DNA of 64,000 bases from Actinernus sp. WN-2022 (Eukaryota > Cnidaria > Anthozoa > Actiniaria > Actinernidae). Within the stretch, counting starts at the first letter, position 1. The number at the start of each line of letters is the position of its first letter. This document shows positions 34,101 through 47,600 of the stretch, in pieces. The stretch is taken from the NCBI GenBank assembly GCA_030867875.1, contig JAOWCC010001634.1, forward strand, positions 38,645,403-38,709,402. The letters run 5' to 3'. The notes under the pieces were generated by a model. That model saw only the letters and a list, made by a program, of their open reading frames with translations. It was not told the DNA's origin and made no database searches. A program made the position numbers and the translations under genes.

Positions 34101-37100
34101 TGAAATGTAATAACTCTGGTTGTCCAACTTTTATAACGGGCCACATCGGTGTACTTTGTTGTATTAACCCGCATAGTTAAAAGGACTTCTGAGCAATTCT
34201 CGTTGAACTTTCTTTTGCCTTGCTAACGGCTACCCGATAACGAGTGAGTGTGAGTATGCGCCCCTACCGCAAACGGCACAAAACACTCACTGATAAACTG
34301 TTGATACTTTAAACCTCGTCGAATTGCCTAGTTATACTGCTTTGTCTTTGACCGTAAAATGTGTTTGCAATCAAAAAGTTTAATCTTCAATTTTGCCGTT
34401 TCGGATCATTCAGTTTTCATAAAAAAAACTAATTCTTATCAGCGTAATTTTATTCAACAAATTCAGGAACAGTCTTTTCAACTCGCCGAGAAAAAGGAAA
34501 ACAGGCCCATAGTGATTTAGTACTTATAATAATGCAGCCGTGGTCCTCGCCGCACATTAAACCCAAACTTTTGTGTATAACCATAGTCTCCCTCGCAGCC
34601 GCCGGGAGATTTCGTCACTCACTATACCATATATTGATCCCATAAACGGCGGCGCAAAATCTTGAAGGAAGAATTATTGAATACCTTAGAAAACCAAGAC
34701 CTAATAGAAGTATGTTACAAACGAAGTGCTACTGAGTGAAAATGTCTGCTACAGATAACATCGTTTCATTAGTTCCTCGTTTCAATGAGTTTCCTAGCCG
34801 ATGTGAACAAATATTGATCGCGCGGCACTTAAACGTTTAAAACTCTTTTGTCCTTGTACCTCCGGTCGTTAATTGTTCTGGATATTTAACATTTACTGCT
34901 TTATCTATATATGTCCTCCACTAATAATACCTCCAGAGTCACTCCATCAGCTGTTTCGGAATAAAAGTGTAAAGCTTTCTTTACAGTGTCGCCGCGGATT
35001 GACTCTGTTAGCGCGTTTATTTGCCTTCATTAGGACGGGACCTGTGTGGCGTATTCTGCTATCACTGCCCCAAATAGACAGGTGAACCACGGAGCCGCTC
35101 CAGTTCATCAACTAACACGGCATTGATAAGGTCAGTGTATTGGCTTCGCTGGGGTCCCTGCACTTCATATCTGTTTGGTTGCACTTTTATAGGCGCTCTG
35201 ACACGACCGAGCAAAATGATCGAACGGAAGGAGAACATTGTACAGCTTTCGTAAAAAGTTTCTTTTTACATTCAGAAAATTAGTTTAACCTTTTCGGCTT
35301 GTATATTTAGAAGTTCATCAGTTGCTCCGATATTTTAGGCAAAATAGTATAATTTCAAAAAATAACGAGGCAAATTCCTAAATTTATGGATCTGATAATA
35401 ACTGCCTTTAGATTTGGTTTATTCAGTTCGCAAATCACGCTGAGCCAAAAGACGTATGGCTTTCTGATTAGGTCCCTGTTGCTATCGAAATTTATGCACT
35501 GAATGCTACTTTAATTGATAAAGGTTAACTGCACTTGTGCTTTTTCCTATTTTGATATTATAGATTCACGTTCGAACTCAATAGGTTCAGTCCAAAATAA
35601 AATTATGTGAATTGAAGTTTTGTCGAGTAAGTGAAGCCTGATACTGCTAGAAACAATATCAAGTATCATTTTCTTCATCGGAACAGTTCCAAATTCGCCG
35701 ATAAGATCCCGCTGGGGCGAGCGAAGGGTTTCCTTTTTCCATATTTTCTAAAACGTTTTAAATCTGGCTTCCCGCAAACTCTTATCGGGAAACCCCTATG
35801 AATGTCCTTTTGCGAAAGGTCGAAACAATCTAAAACAAGTAGTTTCGAAACGATATGAGTAATTTTAAAATTCGATGCTCATTTTTGATGGAGTTGAGCG
35901 GCTTATGTCCAAGTGCCAGATTTCGGATAACAGAAAAAAGTAATTCCGCGCGGCTTTTTCCTTGCTATTCTACTCCAGTGTCTGGGATTTAATTATTAAA
36001 AAGTTCAAAGTCAGGCTACTAAGTTTCCGGCTCAGGAAGCAAATCTTCTACAGACCCTGAAATTATAGTGTTTAGGTTATGCTGGATTAGCTCTAACATA
36101 AACAAAATATGCATATTTCTGGGATCCTCTGTTTTCAAGAGCTTTCCTAAAAAGAGAACCGTACTACAATTTTCGGGAACGCCAGTACAACATATACTAA
36201 CCCCTCTGTAAACACTTTAACAGAGAAAATTATGAAGGGTAAACAATGGCCGTATATAATTGCAAACTATTGATTTATATGATTTATTAGTTACTAAGTC
36301 TGAACCGGATGAAAAGTAACCACCAAAACAGACTATAATAGACTTTGGCAGCGAATGTACCTTTGTGTACGATTGAAATTTACGTTTGTTTGTTTCTAAT
36401 GTTATCAAATTCTTGGTTCCAAATCAAACAGTAGACTTTTGAACTCTGGGGGGTAACGGAACCTTATTTTTTTCATCGTTGACACGGGGCGGAGTCTTTT
36501 TCTTCGCGTTTGGAAAACGTTTACTGTGAAGTGTGGATGCCAAACTCTACCGCAGAGTTTAAACTTTTGGGACTGGCTAGTAAGGTAATTGAAGCCATTA
36601 AATGCGAGAGACGATCTAGAACGAATATAGGAGATTAACTAATCGTCATCCTTTGTGTTAGCTCAAAGAAATTATTGTGATCCTCCTTACATCAAACGGA
36701 ATATCTAATATACCGCTTCAGAAAGAAGCCAAACAGGGGCTGAGCCGAAAAGACGTGATTGTGGCTTGTTCGTTGTAAAAAACCTAGCTTAAGCTGACGC
36801 TTCATTGGGGCCTAATCTTTTTACCGTAATCGTCCAAGTATTTATATTTTAGCGTATTGAAGGTTTGCTCAGTCGGCGTAACGTTGGAGCAATACTAATG
36901 GTTCTGAAACAGAAAGGAAGGCATACAAAAAGAAGCGGCACTATGACTAATTACGGTCGGCCTGCTTTATGAATTCGAAAGCAGATGAAAAAGTGATTAT
37001 TAGGGAGAATTAACCAAACAGAAAGTAAATTAATCCAATGTTTCGTATCAAGAACCTTGGCTTTATTTGTGTAAACTTCTACGTTTTCTGCCCTTCTACC

Positions 37101-37700
37101 TCAATCCCAGCGAATCTTGCTCCGTTTACGGGTTAACAAAGGATAAATGAGGTTTAATACTTCTAAATAGGATTAATGATGAGAGCTTTTGCGTGGTTTC
37201 CAACGCAAGCAACCCGATGAATGGCATTATTTCCAATTATCGCCTTCACATACGCAAAGTTTAATTTCCAAAGTAACAGAGCTGTAGTTAATAAAATTTT
37301 AAAATGAACAGAGTTGGTTCTTCGAGAGTTGTATAGAAGTTAACTATAGTACCACAAACACAGGTGTATTGAATGATTTGCACATGTATACATTTTTAAG
37401 TTCTATTTAGTCGAGGAAATGTATTCGTCTTTATTCAATTGAGGTGTTCTTCAGAAAGAAACATCTAGTTTGCTTTGCAAGCCGCAAACCTGTCACGTCG
37501 TATATGAAAAAAAATCTTCTGATTCGGCAATTACGCCGGGCGATGTTTACCCACGTTATTCGCGGGAGGTCGTGCTAAACTACAATTGCTTGTGTGTTTT
37601 TTTTCAAAAGGGTTCAAACCTAAATGAACACCCTAATGAATTTCTCTCTCCCAACTGCCATGTTTACTTCTCGCGTTCTTCTGAGGCATTTTTTGTTTTG
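31119..37700. other. No supported gene
   Basis: Intergenic. A (TA)n stretch is at 31125-31145. A palindromic 'ggctgagagcgaaagccgaa' motif is at about 31813-31832. All open frames are under 75 codons apart from 37470-37757 (95 codons), which lacks family similarity and lies in the likely upstream region of the PDZRN gene. Confidence 0.5.
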
Positions 37701-37926
37701 ATTTCGCGCCATATTCAGGAAGCGGCGAAGTTACCGGAAAAGTTCATGTGCAGTTGAGCTGCAGACCAATCACTGCTCTAGTGAACTTGACAGGCATTGT
37801 GCGAGACATAATCTATTTAAAACTCCGCCTACCAATGTTGTCGCTAAGTTCAAAAGAAGTCGAAGTATCGTTTATCAGGCACTGACTAGTTGTTTCTTTT
37901 TTTTCACGGTTGTGTAGTCTGTGGGC
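37701..37926 (+). promoter_or_regulatory. Candidate 5' region of the PDZRN gene
   Basis: A TATA-like 'ctatttaaaac' lies at 37813-37823. Just before the start codon, 'tttcttttttttcacggttgtgtag' (split: T-rich tract, then AG at 37916-37917) looks like a splice acceptor. The ATG could therefore sit 9 nt into a second exon, with a noncoding first exon further upstream. Neither signal is proven. Confidence 0.35.
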
Positions 37927-38619
37927 ATGGGCTTTGACACTGAACGGTTTTTAGAGCCAGTCGAAGAGGATCTCAAATGTGGAATTTGCTTTGGTGTCTT
38001 GGAGGATCCTCTAGTAACAACTTGTGGCCATGTTTTTTGTTTCCAGTGTCTTGTCCATTGGATAGCCGAAAGCGGGACATGTCCTCTAACTTGCGAACAA
38101 CTAGCAATTGACGATCTCAAGAAGATTCCACCATTGACCAGATTGATTTCTAGATTGAACATTCGGTGTTGTAATTTCCAGCGTGGTTGCCCAGCAATTT
38201 TGAAGATAGAGAGCGTCCAAACACATCAGCATAAATGCCAGTACGTGAACGAATCGACTTCCGGAGGCAAGATTATGGAAAATTTTGATTCTCCGGAACT
38301 CTCAGTTGAAGTTGTTGTGTGTGTGAAAGGTTGTGGACTCCCTCTTCTATATCAAGAACCGGCTGGTCATGACTGCGTCAAGGCATTACAAACTCAAATT
38401 GCCTCGCTACAAGTGAAGTTAACAAAAGTGGAACATGATAAGGAGCAATTGACTGAGAAAATAGTCACGAGAGAAGAGCAGCTACAAGACAGAATACTGA
38501 ATCTGGAAAACGAGCTACACAGCTACCAAATTCAAGCATTGAATTTTGAAAGGCAATTACGAGAGTATCGCTCACAGATCGGTTATTTCCAAAAGCAGTT
38601 TGAGATTCGTGGCGAGCAG
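37927..38619 (+). CDS. PDZRN3: PDZRN exon 1: RING, TRAF-type zinc finger, coiled coil
   Basis: ATG at 37927 is in a good context (G at -3, G at +4) and gives MGFDTERF, which aligns with the known PDZRN N-terminus; GTG at 37921 in the same frame is not a start. 231 codons, donor gtaagt at 38620. The RING's last pair is spaced C-x3-C, as in PDZRN proteins. The heptad-rich last 80 residues are predicted coiled coil. Confidence 0.95.
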
Positions 38620-41600
38620 GTAAGTGAAGGTAATATCTGTAGGTCGTGTGTGCTGTGTTGATTTGGCCTGGAATGTAACCGAGTCAGTCGTTTTCGTTGT
38701 ATAAAGTGTTTTGGTTTTTTAGTGTTCAACGGTTAGTACGACATCGTTTTGATCAATACAACGCCCAGTATGAGGCAGCTCTACTGTTCAATCATGGCAT
38801 TACATGTACGGCCTTCAGGCGACCACAGCATGAAACAACAATAATACAACAACAATACTTTTTTTGTTCACGGGTCCGTGTTGTACCGTTTCTACGTTAA
38901 GGGTCGGCGCTTGACTCAGTAAATTAATTCATGTTATTAACAATGGGTAATACACTGTCGAGTGTAAAATGCCCTTCTGAGCTGCGGCTTTTACCATTGC
39001 TGTGACAGTCCTTGTTATTTTAGTCCTGACGCCCGACACTTTATTAAGATGTAGGTAAATACACACTAGCTAGCATATACGAGCTCTATGTGCTTTTGAA
39101 TATAAACAAGACTTGTTTGCCTTCTTTTCCTACGATTTTAGCCCGTGGAAGAAATGGAAGTAGAAGTATTACTAGAACGCATTGATGGATCTCTTGGCTT
39201 CAACATCATGGGAGGCAGTGAAGTAGTAAGTTCAGTCGTGTTTACGTCTTTGAAGCTATTGAAAGGGTAATTTCTCCTAGTAGTAGCGTCCTAGGTTTCT
39301 CGCCTAATAGTGTTGCGAGAAATTAGTTTCGTGTCGTACGTCTAAAACCCCACTTCACCTTGTGATAATGCAAACTAGATAATAGGAACGGGATTACTCT
39401 CGGCACCGCTCGAAGTGCCTCGAGTTTTTAAAAGTTTCGCTCGGGCTTGTAGTGTGAACAGCGTCAAACGATTAACAACCAGCTATTAAAAGAACTATCA
39501 TATACTCCATAATTTAGTTATCGCTGAACGTGTTGGTAAATCTGTAAAGCTCAGAATCGTATTTGAGTGTTTCACGTTGTTACCCCGAATAGAAGTTGAC
39601 ATATGTTGATGCAGGATGCACACATAATACATTCAGAGAATGCCGCTTGCGCCTGTTTGTGCTCAAGTTGCGGAAAATTGGCATGTTTATTTGGGAAAAG
39701 TCTGGCAAAAATATTAAAAGCTTCCTTTGCCCTGTTGCCATTTTTGTCTAGATAAGAGATTACAGACCAGAAGAATGAAGATTGTTGTCAACTATGGCTC
39801 TTTGTCTCTAATACTTCTATCCCTTTCCTTTGGCTAGGTCGGAAACAAGTCGGCTGGGGGTGGTGGACTTGTGGTTTCTAAGATCGCCGAAGGAGGGCCA
39901 GCTTCGAAAGCTGGAGGACTAAAAGTTTACGACAGAATTATCAAGGTAAACGAGAAGTTTTGAAAAGTGACAGCAATACTGTAGTTCGGAGTCGATCTCT
40001 TACGCGCACGCGGGGTCAAGAAAGACGCGCTGCGAATTGATCTCTTAATATTTAGAGGTGTAGGATTTCGGAATGATCGTATGGTTTGAATTTATCGGCG
40101 TTGTATGTGTTTTTGTCGTTCTTTGGCTTTGTTTCTGGTGGTCTGTTACCTTGCATTGTACTTCAAACCTTAAATGCCCATCTATCTAGATATTGCATCG
40201 ATGGTGTTTATTTGTAGAGATGATGCCGATTCAACTGAAGGTTATTTGAAGGTTTCCGACTGTCAAACATCGGATTAATGAAGTTAAAGAAAGCCATACA
40301 GGTGATTCCGATCCATATGCAAGTTTTGTCATTATCCCTAGTAAACAATTTAGCTTTTAACTCCGTGTTTTTAAGTAAAACTCAAAAACCCTTGGTGCTT
40401 TCAATCCGACTAAGAACCTCGGCCATTCCTTTATCTTCCAAATACTAATTATTTAAAACCCATACTTTGTATTATGAATAGCGGAAGGAGAGCTAAATTT
40501 CGTAGTAATTTCTGTTTACAATGCACTAGTTGTTTTTCTTTTCTTCAATAAGTCATTATCCTCTCGGGTCATGTTTAATTCAGTAGAGTCATAAAAATGG
40601 TTTGGGCACAATTAGCCCAGATGGATCCCATAGAGTTCATTTAATTTCCCATATGAAAGTTTAAGGGGCCCGATGGGCCTCTTGGCAATTGATTGGCCAC
40701 GGGTAGTGAGCGAGTTGTCACGCGATTGACGTGTTCCAAAAATTCCATGCGCTACAGCAAATCCTTCTCGATATGCACAACTAAAAGCAATTTAGTTCTG
40801 TGTATTTTTGTTCACCTGGATGGCTACTGCAAACTAAAGGCCATTGTGTGGGCGGACTTCTTGTTTTCAGAAAAGGCGTTTATCGGAAATTAGGCTTTCA
40901 ATGAATCAAATTTCTGACGTGTGTGTTTTGCACCGAGTTCTTATTTTTGTCGATGAAGTTGACATTTATAGACGTGAGCGAACCCTAATGAAAATTAACC
41001 CGAGGATATTTATTTCAAAACATGGGCCCAAGCCAAATTATTCTCGCTGTGAGCTATTAATTTTCTCTTGAAATTTTCCAAACATGAGGATGTTTTGGTT
41101 CGGGATTCATAAACGCAACCTCTGGGCCGGATGTTAAGCCTTCGGGGATTGGGGGAATACTACTGAAACCCACAAGCCGGTGTTCTCTGTTCCTTTGTAA
41201 ATTTCATCTACTCTTTTGTGTTTTCTTAGATCCTTTGTGGTCGAGACAAAGAGAATGTTTAAAGCATGATAGAACAGACGACTCACAGTTCATTAGCCTG
41301 CACTTTTTTCATCAAATGTCATTTAGTAAATCTATTCTAGGGGAGATGGGTTTATTTTTTGGCATGCTGCAACAATGATCGATGCTCTCGAAAATTATTT
41401 CTATTTTGGCTTCAATCTTTCAACCATAGTTCTAACTCCAAGCCATCATGCCCTTTTTGTCTATCAGGTTACTCCAAGCTCTCAAAATATTCCCAAGACT
41501 TAGATTTTTTAAACTTGTCAATTTGAAATTCCATTCTCATTTAGGATGGAATCTAAGAGATTTTTTATAGTAGGCATCAAGGTGTTAGGGTGGCTTTATA

Positions 41601-44600
41601 TTAGAATAACTTAAATTGGTTCAAGGTACAAATAGAACAAGAGCTTTGGTATTCGGAAGAGGTGTGTGATGGCTTCACTTAAATCCTCTCTGCTGGAGAG
41701 AGAGGAACAGTTAGTTATTGTATGATATACCACAAGATTTGCTTCATGAAAAACAATAGAAGCAAGTGATTGCAAATACTACTGAATAGTAGCAAGTATG
41801 TAGGAAATATGTAGTGTTTTAGAATATTATGTTTCCAACTTCTGTCAACATAGATACCACAACTGATTACATTTCCTGTGGTCTGCAGAGCCATGGGGAT
41901 TCATTCAAGATATGACTGGTATTATTTTGGGAGTTATCCCTAACACAATCCCTGTAGCTTTAAATTTGTCTTTTCTTTAGATTATTACTATCAGCTAGCC
42001 AATTCTTTTCTATCTCGAAACAAACCATTCACTGTTATAATTTATTACTGAAGCCTTGCAAGAACATATTTAGATTTATGTTCTATTCTGTAGGCCTTTT
42101 GTCACTAAAATTTTCATATATACACCTCAACAGGCTATTCACTTTTGTCAATTGAAACATATATTTTTTATACATTTTAAAATTAGCCTGAGATTCGATA
42201 TATCACACACCCTAAAAGCAAGTTACGTACAGGAGATCGACATGGAGTCTCCCAAATTTATTATATTTTTTCTCATGCTGTTTTCTTGTTATATTATCAA
42301 GAGGAAGCACTAGAACATTGAATTCTGTTGTTTCATTGTTTTATGTTTTTGATTTGACATAAGTTTTTTATGTGTTATATAGTCCCTTGGGTACTTACTG
42401 AATTATACCATGGGGACAATATTAAAACTGTGTTTAGGTTGGAGAATAATTTGACAGGAAAACACTTTAAGTATTTTATTTGGGAAGAAGGAGTTGTTAC
42501 ATAGCCTGAATCACCAGTGATATTTTATTAGAAGTTTTATGGCACCAAGTATTATGACAAGTGTGTTCAATTATGGCAAAGATGGGAAGAAATAAAATGA
42601 GTGATGTGTTTGCTCTAGACTGTCAATGTTGTTTTAATTGTTTGGATGGAAAATAATTTTGCTTATTAGGAAAGAAAGACAACTTAATTACCTTGACAAA
42701 TGGCACAAAATGTGTTTGATGAAGTTTTCAAATATGAAGGAGTTTTTCTTCTTTGCTAAAAGCAATAACTATACTTCATCAGGCCCTCAATGCAATATTT
42801 TAAGGACGTTTCTTTTAAAGATTTATCATAATGCTTCATCTAATGAGAAAACAGTGACCTTCATAATAATTTTTTGGGTTCTTAATATTTTAAGACTACC
42901 CATTATTCTTAACATTCAGCTGCTGTCTGATCCAGGTGTCAGTGTTTATGGATATATCATTGGTAAATAGAGACAAACCTAATATACTTGCTTTAAGCTT
43001 GAATACTAATTTCATTAGGTTTGCCATTTATTCTTTTAGCAATATATAATTCATTATTCATCCCAGCGTCAGTCTGTAGAGCTGGAAATTGCTAATAAAT
43101 CATATATGAAGGCTTAACCAGCAATTTAATATAACTTTTCTCACATTTTAGATGCATTCTTAAAACCAATAGGTAAGTATTATTTCTTGCATCACTGGAT
43201 TAATGGCAGTTTTATATGTAAATGTTCTTAAGAATACTTGATACAGTAGGTTTGTAAAAGAAATATCCATCAACTCGCAAATTTATACTAGATGCTTCAG
43301 AATTTCTTATATGTGTTGAAATTAAAAGAAGTATAATTATTATATAGACTGGCTGTATATTCAAAATGAACACTTATTTATCGAGGTGTATGCTGCGTAT
43401 ACAGACTGGTGAGTAGAAATATTGTCTTTATAGTAATTTATATAATTGTAATTGGATTTTTTTTGCATTAAATGTTTACTATAACTTTTTCCCCCAATTC
43501 TGAATCATTTTTTTTTCATTTAAGGAATATTAACCCATACACTGATACAATATCTTATAAATTAGTTCCAATCAAAGTTTCCAAGCTTACAAGGCTTCCT
43601 CAGTTTTGTCATAATATATTTTTTCCCTTCGTGGGCAAAAATAATAATTATTGTAGCTTTATGCAGAAATACTCTTTTAAGCAGCTGAGGACAATTAGTC
43701 AAACTCACAATGACAAAAGTTGTGTGGCAGTTGAAACTTACATCTGTATGTGAATGTTTATATGATTGCGAGATAGCTCTGCTATCTTTAGTTATTTGCC
43801 TTTGGGATTCAGACATTTTCAGTTTATTTTATGGCTTTAAATAACACTACTGTTTCTGAGAGGAACAGAGGAAAAACACAAATCTAATAAGCAATCTTCA
43901 AGATGATTTCCTTATTCATTAACATTAGATTCTTATATTTATAAACTCAGATTCTGTACATTTCTGACAGTATTAAGAGTAGTTTATGACTCAATCCACA
44001 TAAGTGATTTAGAATTGAAACTTATGTATAATAGATCTTATTCTAAAGAAACAGCCTTTGTTTTGCCTCATCAAATTATCACGGTTTAATTATATGAAAA
44101 ATGTAAATCTTCAATAATTTATTGGTACTATATTTGAAAAGCAGCAGGTGCAGAATTCATGTCTTTAAAGTTGCCTCAATTTTGGTCAGAAATATGAGCC
44201 CCATGTGAATTTTTCATTTGCACCTTTACTTGTTGAAACGTAATAGCAGCTCATAAGTACAAAACACAAAGGTATAGCCTTCCAATTTAATGCAATCACA
44301 TTAAAAATGTTCTTTCCAAAATTTCATAATACCTTTACTGTCTTTGGCAAAGTAAATTTAATTCAGATTTCTTTACTCGGCAAACTGAGGAAACTAGAAT
44401 ATGCCTGCAGGGTAATCCATCAGCCATGTCCTTATATTAGAGGGACAGTTCTTGAGATTCCTAGCTTGTCTCATGCAAGTTTACCTTAGCAGGTGTGGCA
44501 AATAAGCATGTTTAGGAATATTACTTTTTGTCTCAGTTCTTCATTATTTAAAGCCAACATCACAGAGAATGTTGTTTTGAAAAGTCACTCCCAAATAAAT

Positions 44601-47600
44601 AGGTTTTTAGAGATTCAATTTGTGACTAGCAAGTTCTGGATTTAAGTTTTTAATTTGATTTTTAAGTGCAGCACTTTTTAAGCCTAATATTGTTATCTTT
44701 GATATTTGTTTTGGTCCTTTTTGAAAGAAAATCCATTAAGAAAAATAACATCTTGGGGCACAAATCAATGAGCAACATATGGGGATTTCTTCTTTCTATC
44801 ATCAATAATTTCTATGCACAAAAAAAGAACAATAGTAAAAACAATTTGAAATACTTTGAGCATGGAATTTTATAGGAAGAAAAAATATTTCATTTTCCTC
44901 AACAGTTACTTTAATGCTTAGTTTTTGTTGATTTTAGTATATGCCAATGCTCAGTGTTTGTTGACTTTAGTATGCTGTGTTGTCAAAGGAAACATTTTTT
45001 GGTTTAATGGCTCTTCAGTCAATTTATTGAAGAAGATTTTTTTAAACTGTGTTATAACATGGGAATGAAACTATATAAGTTATTCCTTCATCACATATTA
45101 ATTCTTAAAATAATATTATCTTCAGTGTACAAGACTTATTATTATTTCCTAAATCTAAAAGAAAAGAGATTTGTGAAAATAAATTATATGTGAAGTACTT
45201 ACTCTACCAATGAAGAAAATAAAACACGTTCTCAAAGATATTTTTCACCTAAATAAGTGACCCAATATTGTATAGAGAATGGAAGCAGTTTTTAAGAGAT
45301 TTTCTCTGAAGATTGGTTATTTAAGAAGATTATCAGCAGCCTGCTTCAAAAAAGGTTGAAAAACATATTCTCCAAAACTGCGTGATGCATTATTTGACAT
45401 ATGCATGGCAGGTGTATTAGTTTGTGCATATTTATCAGTGGTTTCCTGCCAAGTTCAGCATTTTGAAGATCATCTTGTACTCTAACTTCATGCATTTGTC
45501 TACCTCTGTGGGACTAATGAGCTGAGTTAAATGTTATATAAATGTTTTTCCATTGATAGATAGATACATACATACATAGGTACATACATTATTTGGTTCG
45601 AAAAGTAAGAAAGTTTTAACATTAATTAACTTTCAACATTAACTGAAATGTATATTGCATGTGTGGCTGGTCAAACAGAACTTAGACAAAATATTCAACG
45701 GCATTCAATCTGGCTACTGTATAACCTCATTAGGGTTGTAAATAACTGTGTATCAAATATCTGGTACACCACAAAAAGTGAAATGTCAAGGGGGGGCACT
45801 TATAAATATGTTAAATGGGTATGTGCCGCCATGTCAGACTGGATCCAGTTTTAGGAGAAAAGGGTAGCTCCAAACCCTGCATTTCCAAGTTTTCATTAAA
45901 ATGAACCCAGATTTCTACCCTGATCTATTATTCTAAGTCATCTATAACACAGAATTCTATATATTTTTACACACAACCCTGAAGTCTAAGTAATAGATAA
46001 AGAATGAGTAGCCGATCTTACACAAATTCTTTATCTTACTTATCAAACGTCTAGATGTAGAGTCTTGTTTTCAGCTATTTTGGCGATACAACTTATTTTG
46101 GCAGAGAAAATCGAAGCCAAAGTTTATGTAAATCAGGTTGAAATCTGTATCAGATTTAAAGATACTTATCGGTCGGTGATTTCCTTTGTTTTTGCTTCAT
46201 GAATTATTAATGAGTTTGATAAGTTATCTTCAAACATTGACCCTGTAACACTGCATACGGTTTGTATGTATATATAATATGTCATATAGCTTGGGTAGAT
46301 CCAGGATTGTGTCTGAGGAGGTTCAATCATTTGGCAATTTCTTTGTTGTCTCTTGTAAGGGAGCAAGAGTTTTTTTTTGATCGAACCCCTGAACCTCCTC
46401 TGGATCTGCTCCAGTAAACAATTAAGCTAGAGTGCCCCCAGGAATTGAAACATGAGCCACTTGTAGCTCTATAGCAGAGATCATGCCAAAGCCCTTTTAT
46501 TAGACACTGGTCATAAAGCAGATGTACCTTTACAAAGATCACTATGGTTACCTCAAAAGATCTAAAACGTTGACTATGGAAGTGTTCAAGTGCTGAGAAC
46601 TGCTTTCATAAGTAGTTACTAATTTCCATGTGAAGTACAAACATTTCTAAGTTTCCCTGCTCCAGTTTTGTTTTTTGGAGGTAAATATGGCACTTCAGGG
46701 ATTTCCTGTTTCTTTCAGTGCTGCACAATATAGTCATTTAAACTAGCTTTAAGTGCCATTTTATCCTGAATATAGTTTTATCTTTTTGGCCACTAGTCAA
46801 ACCATCAACTCATTTTATCACAAGTATTGCAGGGTTTAGCTGATGTACATTTAGACAGCAGGTTTTTGTTCGTGTTGGCTATGATATACAGTCGGTGTCC
46901 GTAAAACGTAACACAATATCAGATATAAATAGCCACATATGCAACATTTAACCATAACTTCATTATCCTGATAATTTAGAATTATCATGACTAGTTTTAT
47001 GGTTTTTCTGGGAAAATAAATAAATACTGTATTTGACCTGGATCATCGAATGTACACCCAGATTGTTTCAATATTTTCACGTACCGATCTCGAACTTTCA
47101 ACCTTTAACATTCCATTTGAGATGCTGTTACATAATCAGTAGGTATTTTTACTTCAGCTCTTTCTGAAAGACTTGTGTTTTTCCCATTATGATTTTTAGG
47201 ATTTATCAAGCAGACCAACATACCCAAATTGAGCCGGATACGTGTCACTTCTTTTTTATGAAAACGAAACTCAATATGACACGGTTTAGAAAATATGTTT
47301 GAACCATTAATTACATGTACAACTGAATTCATGGAATAGTTCTTCCTTCAGAATTGATAACGATGATTGCTTTACCCGAAGTACTGTCTACCCTTAGTTC
47401 GAAATGCGAAACGGTGGCCTAGCCGAAGGTGATAACCTTTAGCATAAAGAAATTAACCATCCGTTGCAATATTCAGGTCTTTGATTGCCTAAAGACAATT
47501 TTTTTAGCATTTTCGTCGCTTTCCATCGGTATTTCTCAAGTTTTCCGTCTTTCAACATAATCAGTCGTTTGAAGGACTGTAAGTATGTACTTTTTGGAAG

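Noticed and set aside
37470..37757. 95-codon frame just upstream of the PDZRN start
   Set aside because: No similarity and located in the likely promoter/5' UTR; a separate gene is not supported.
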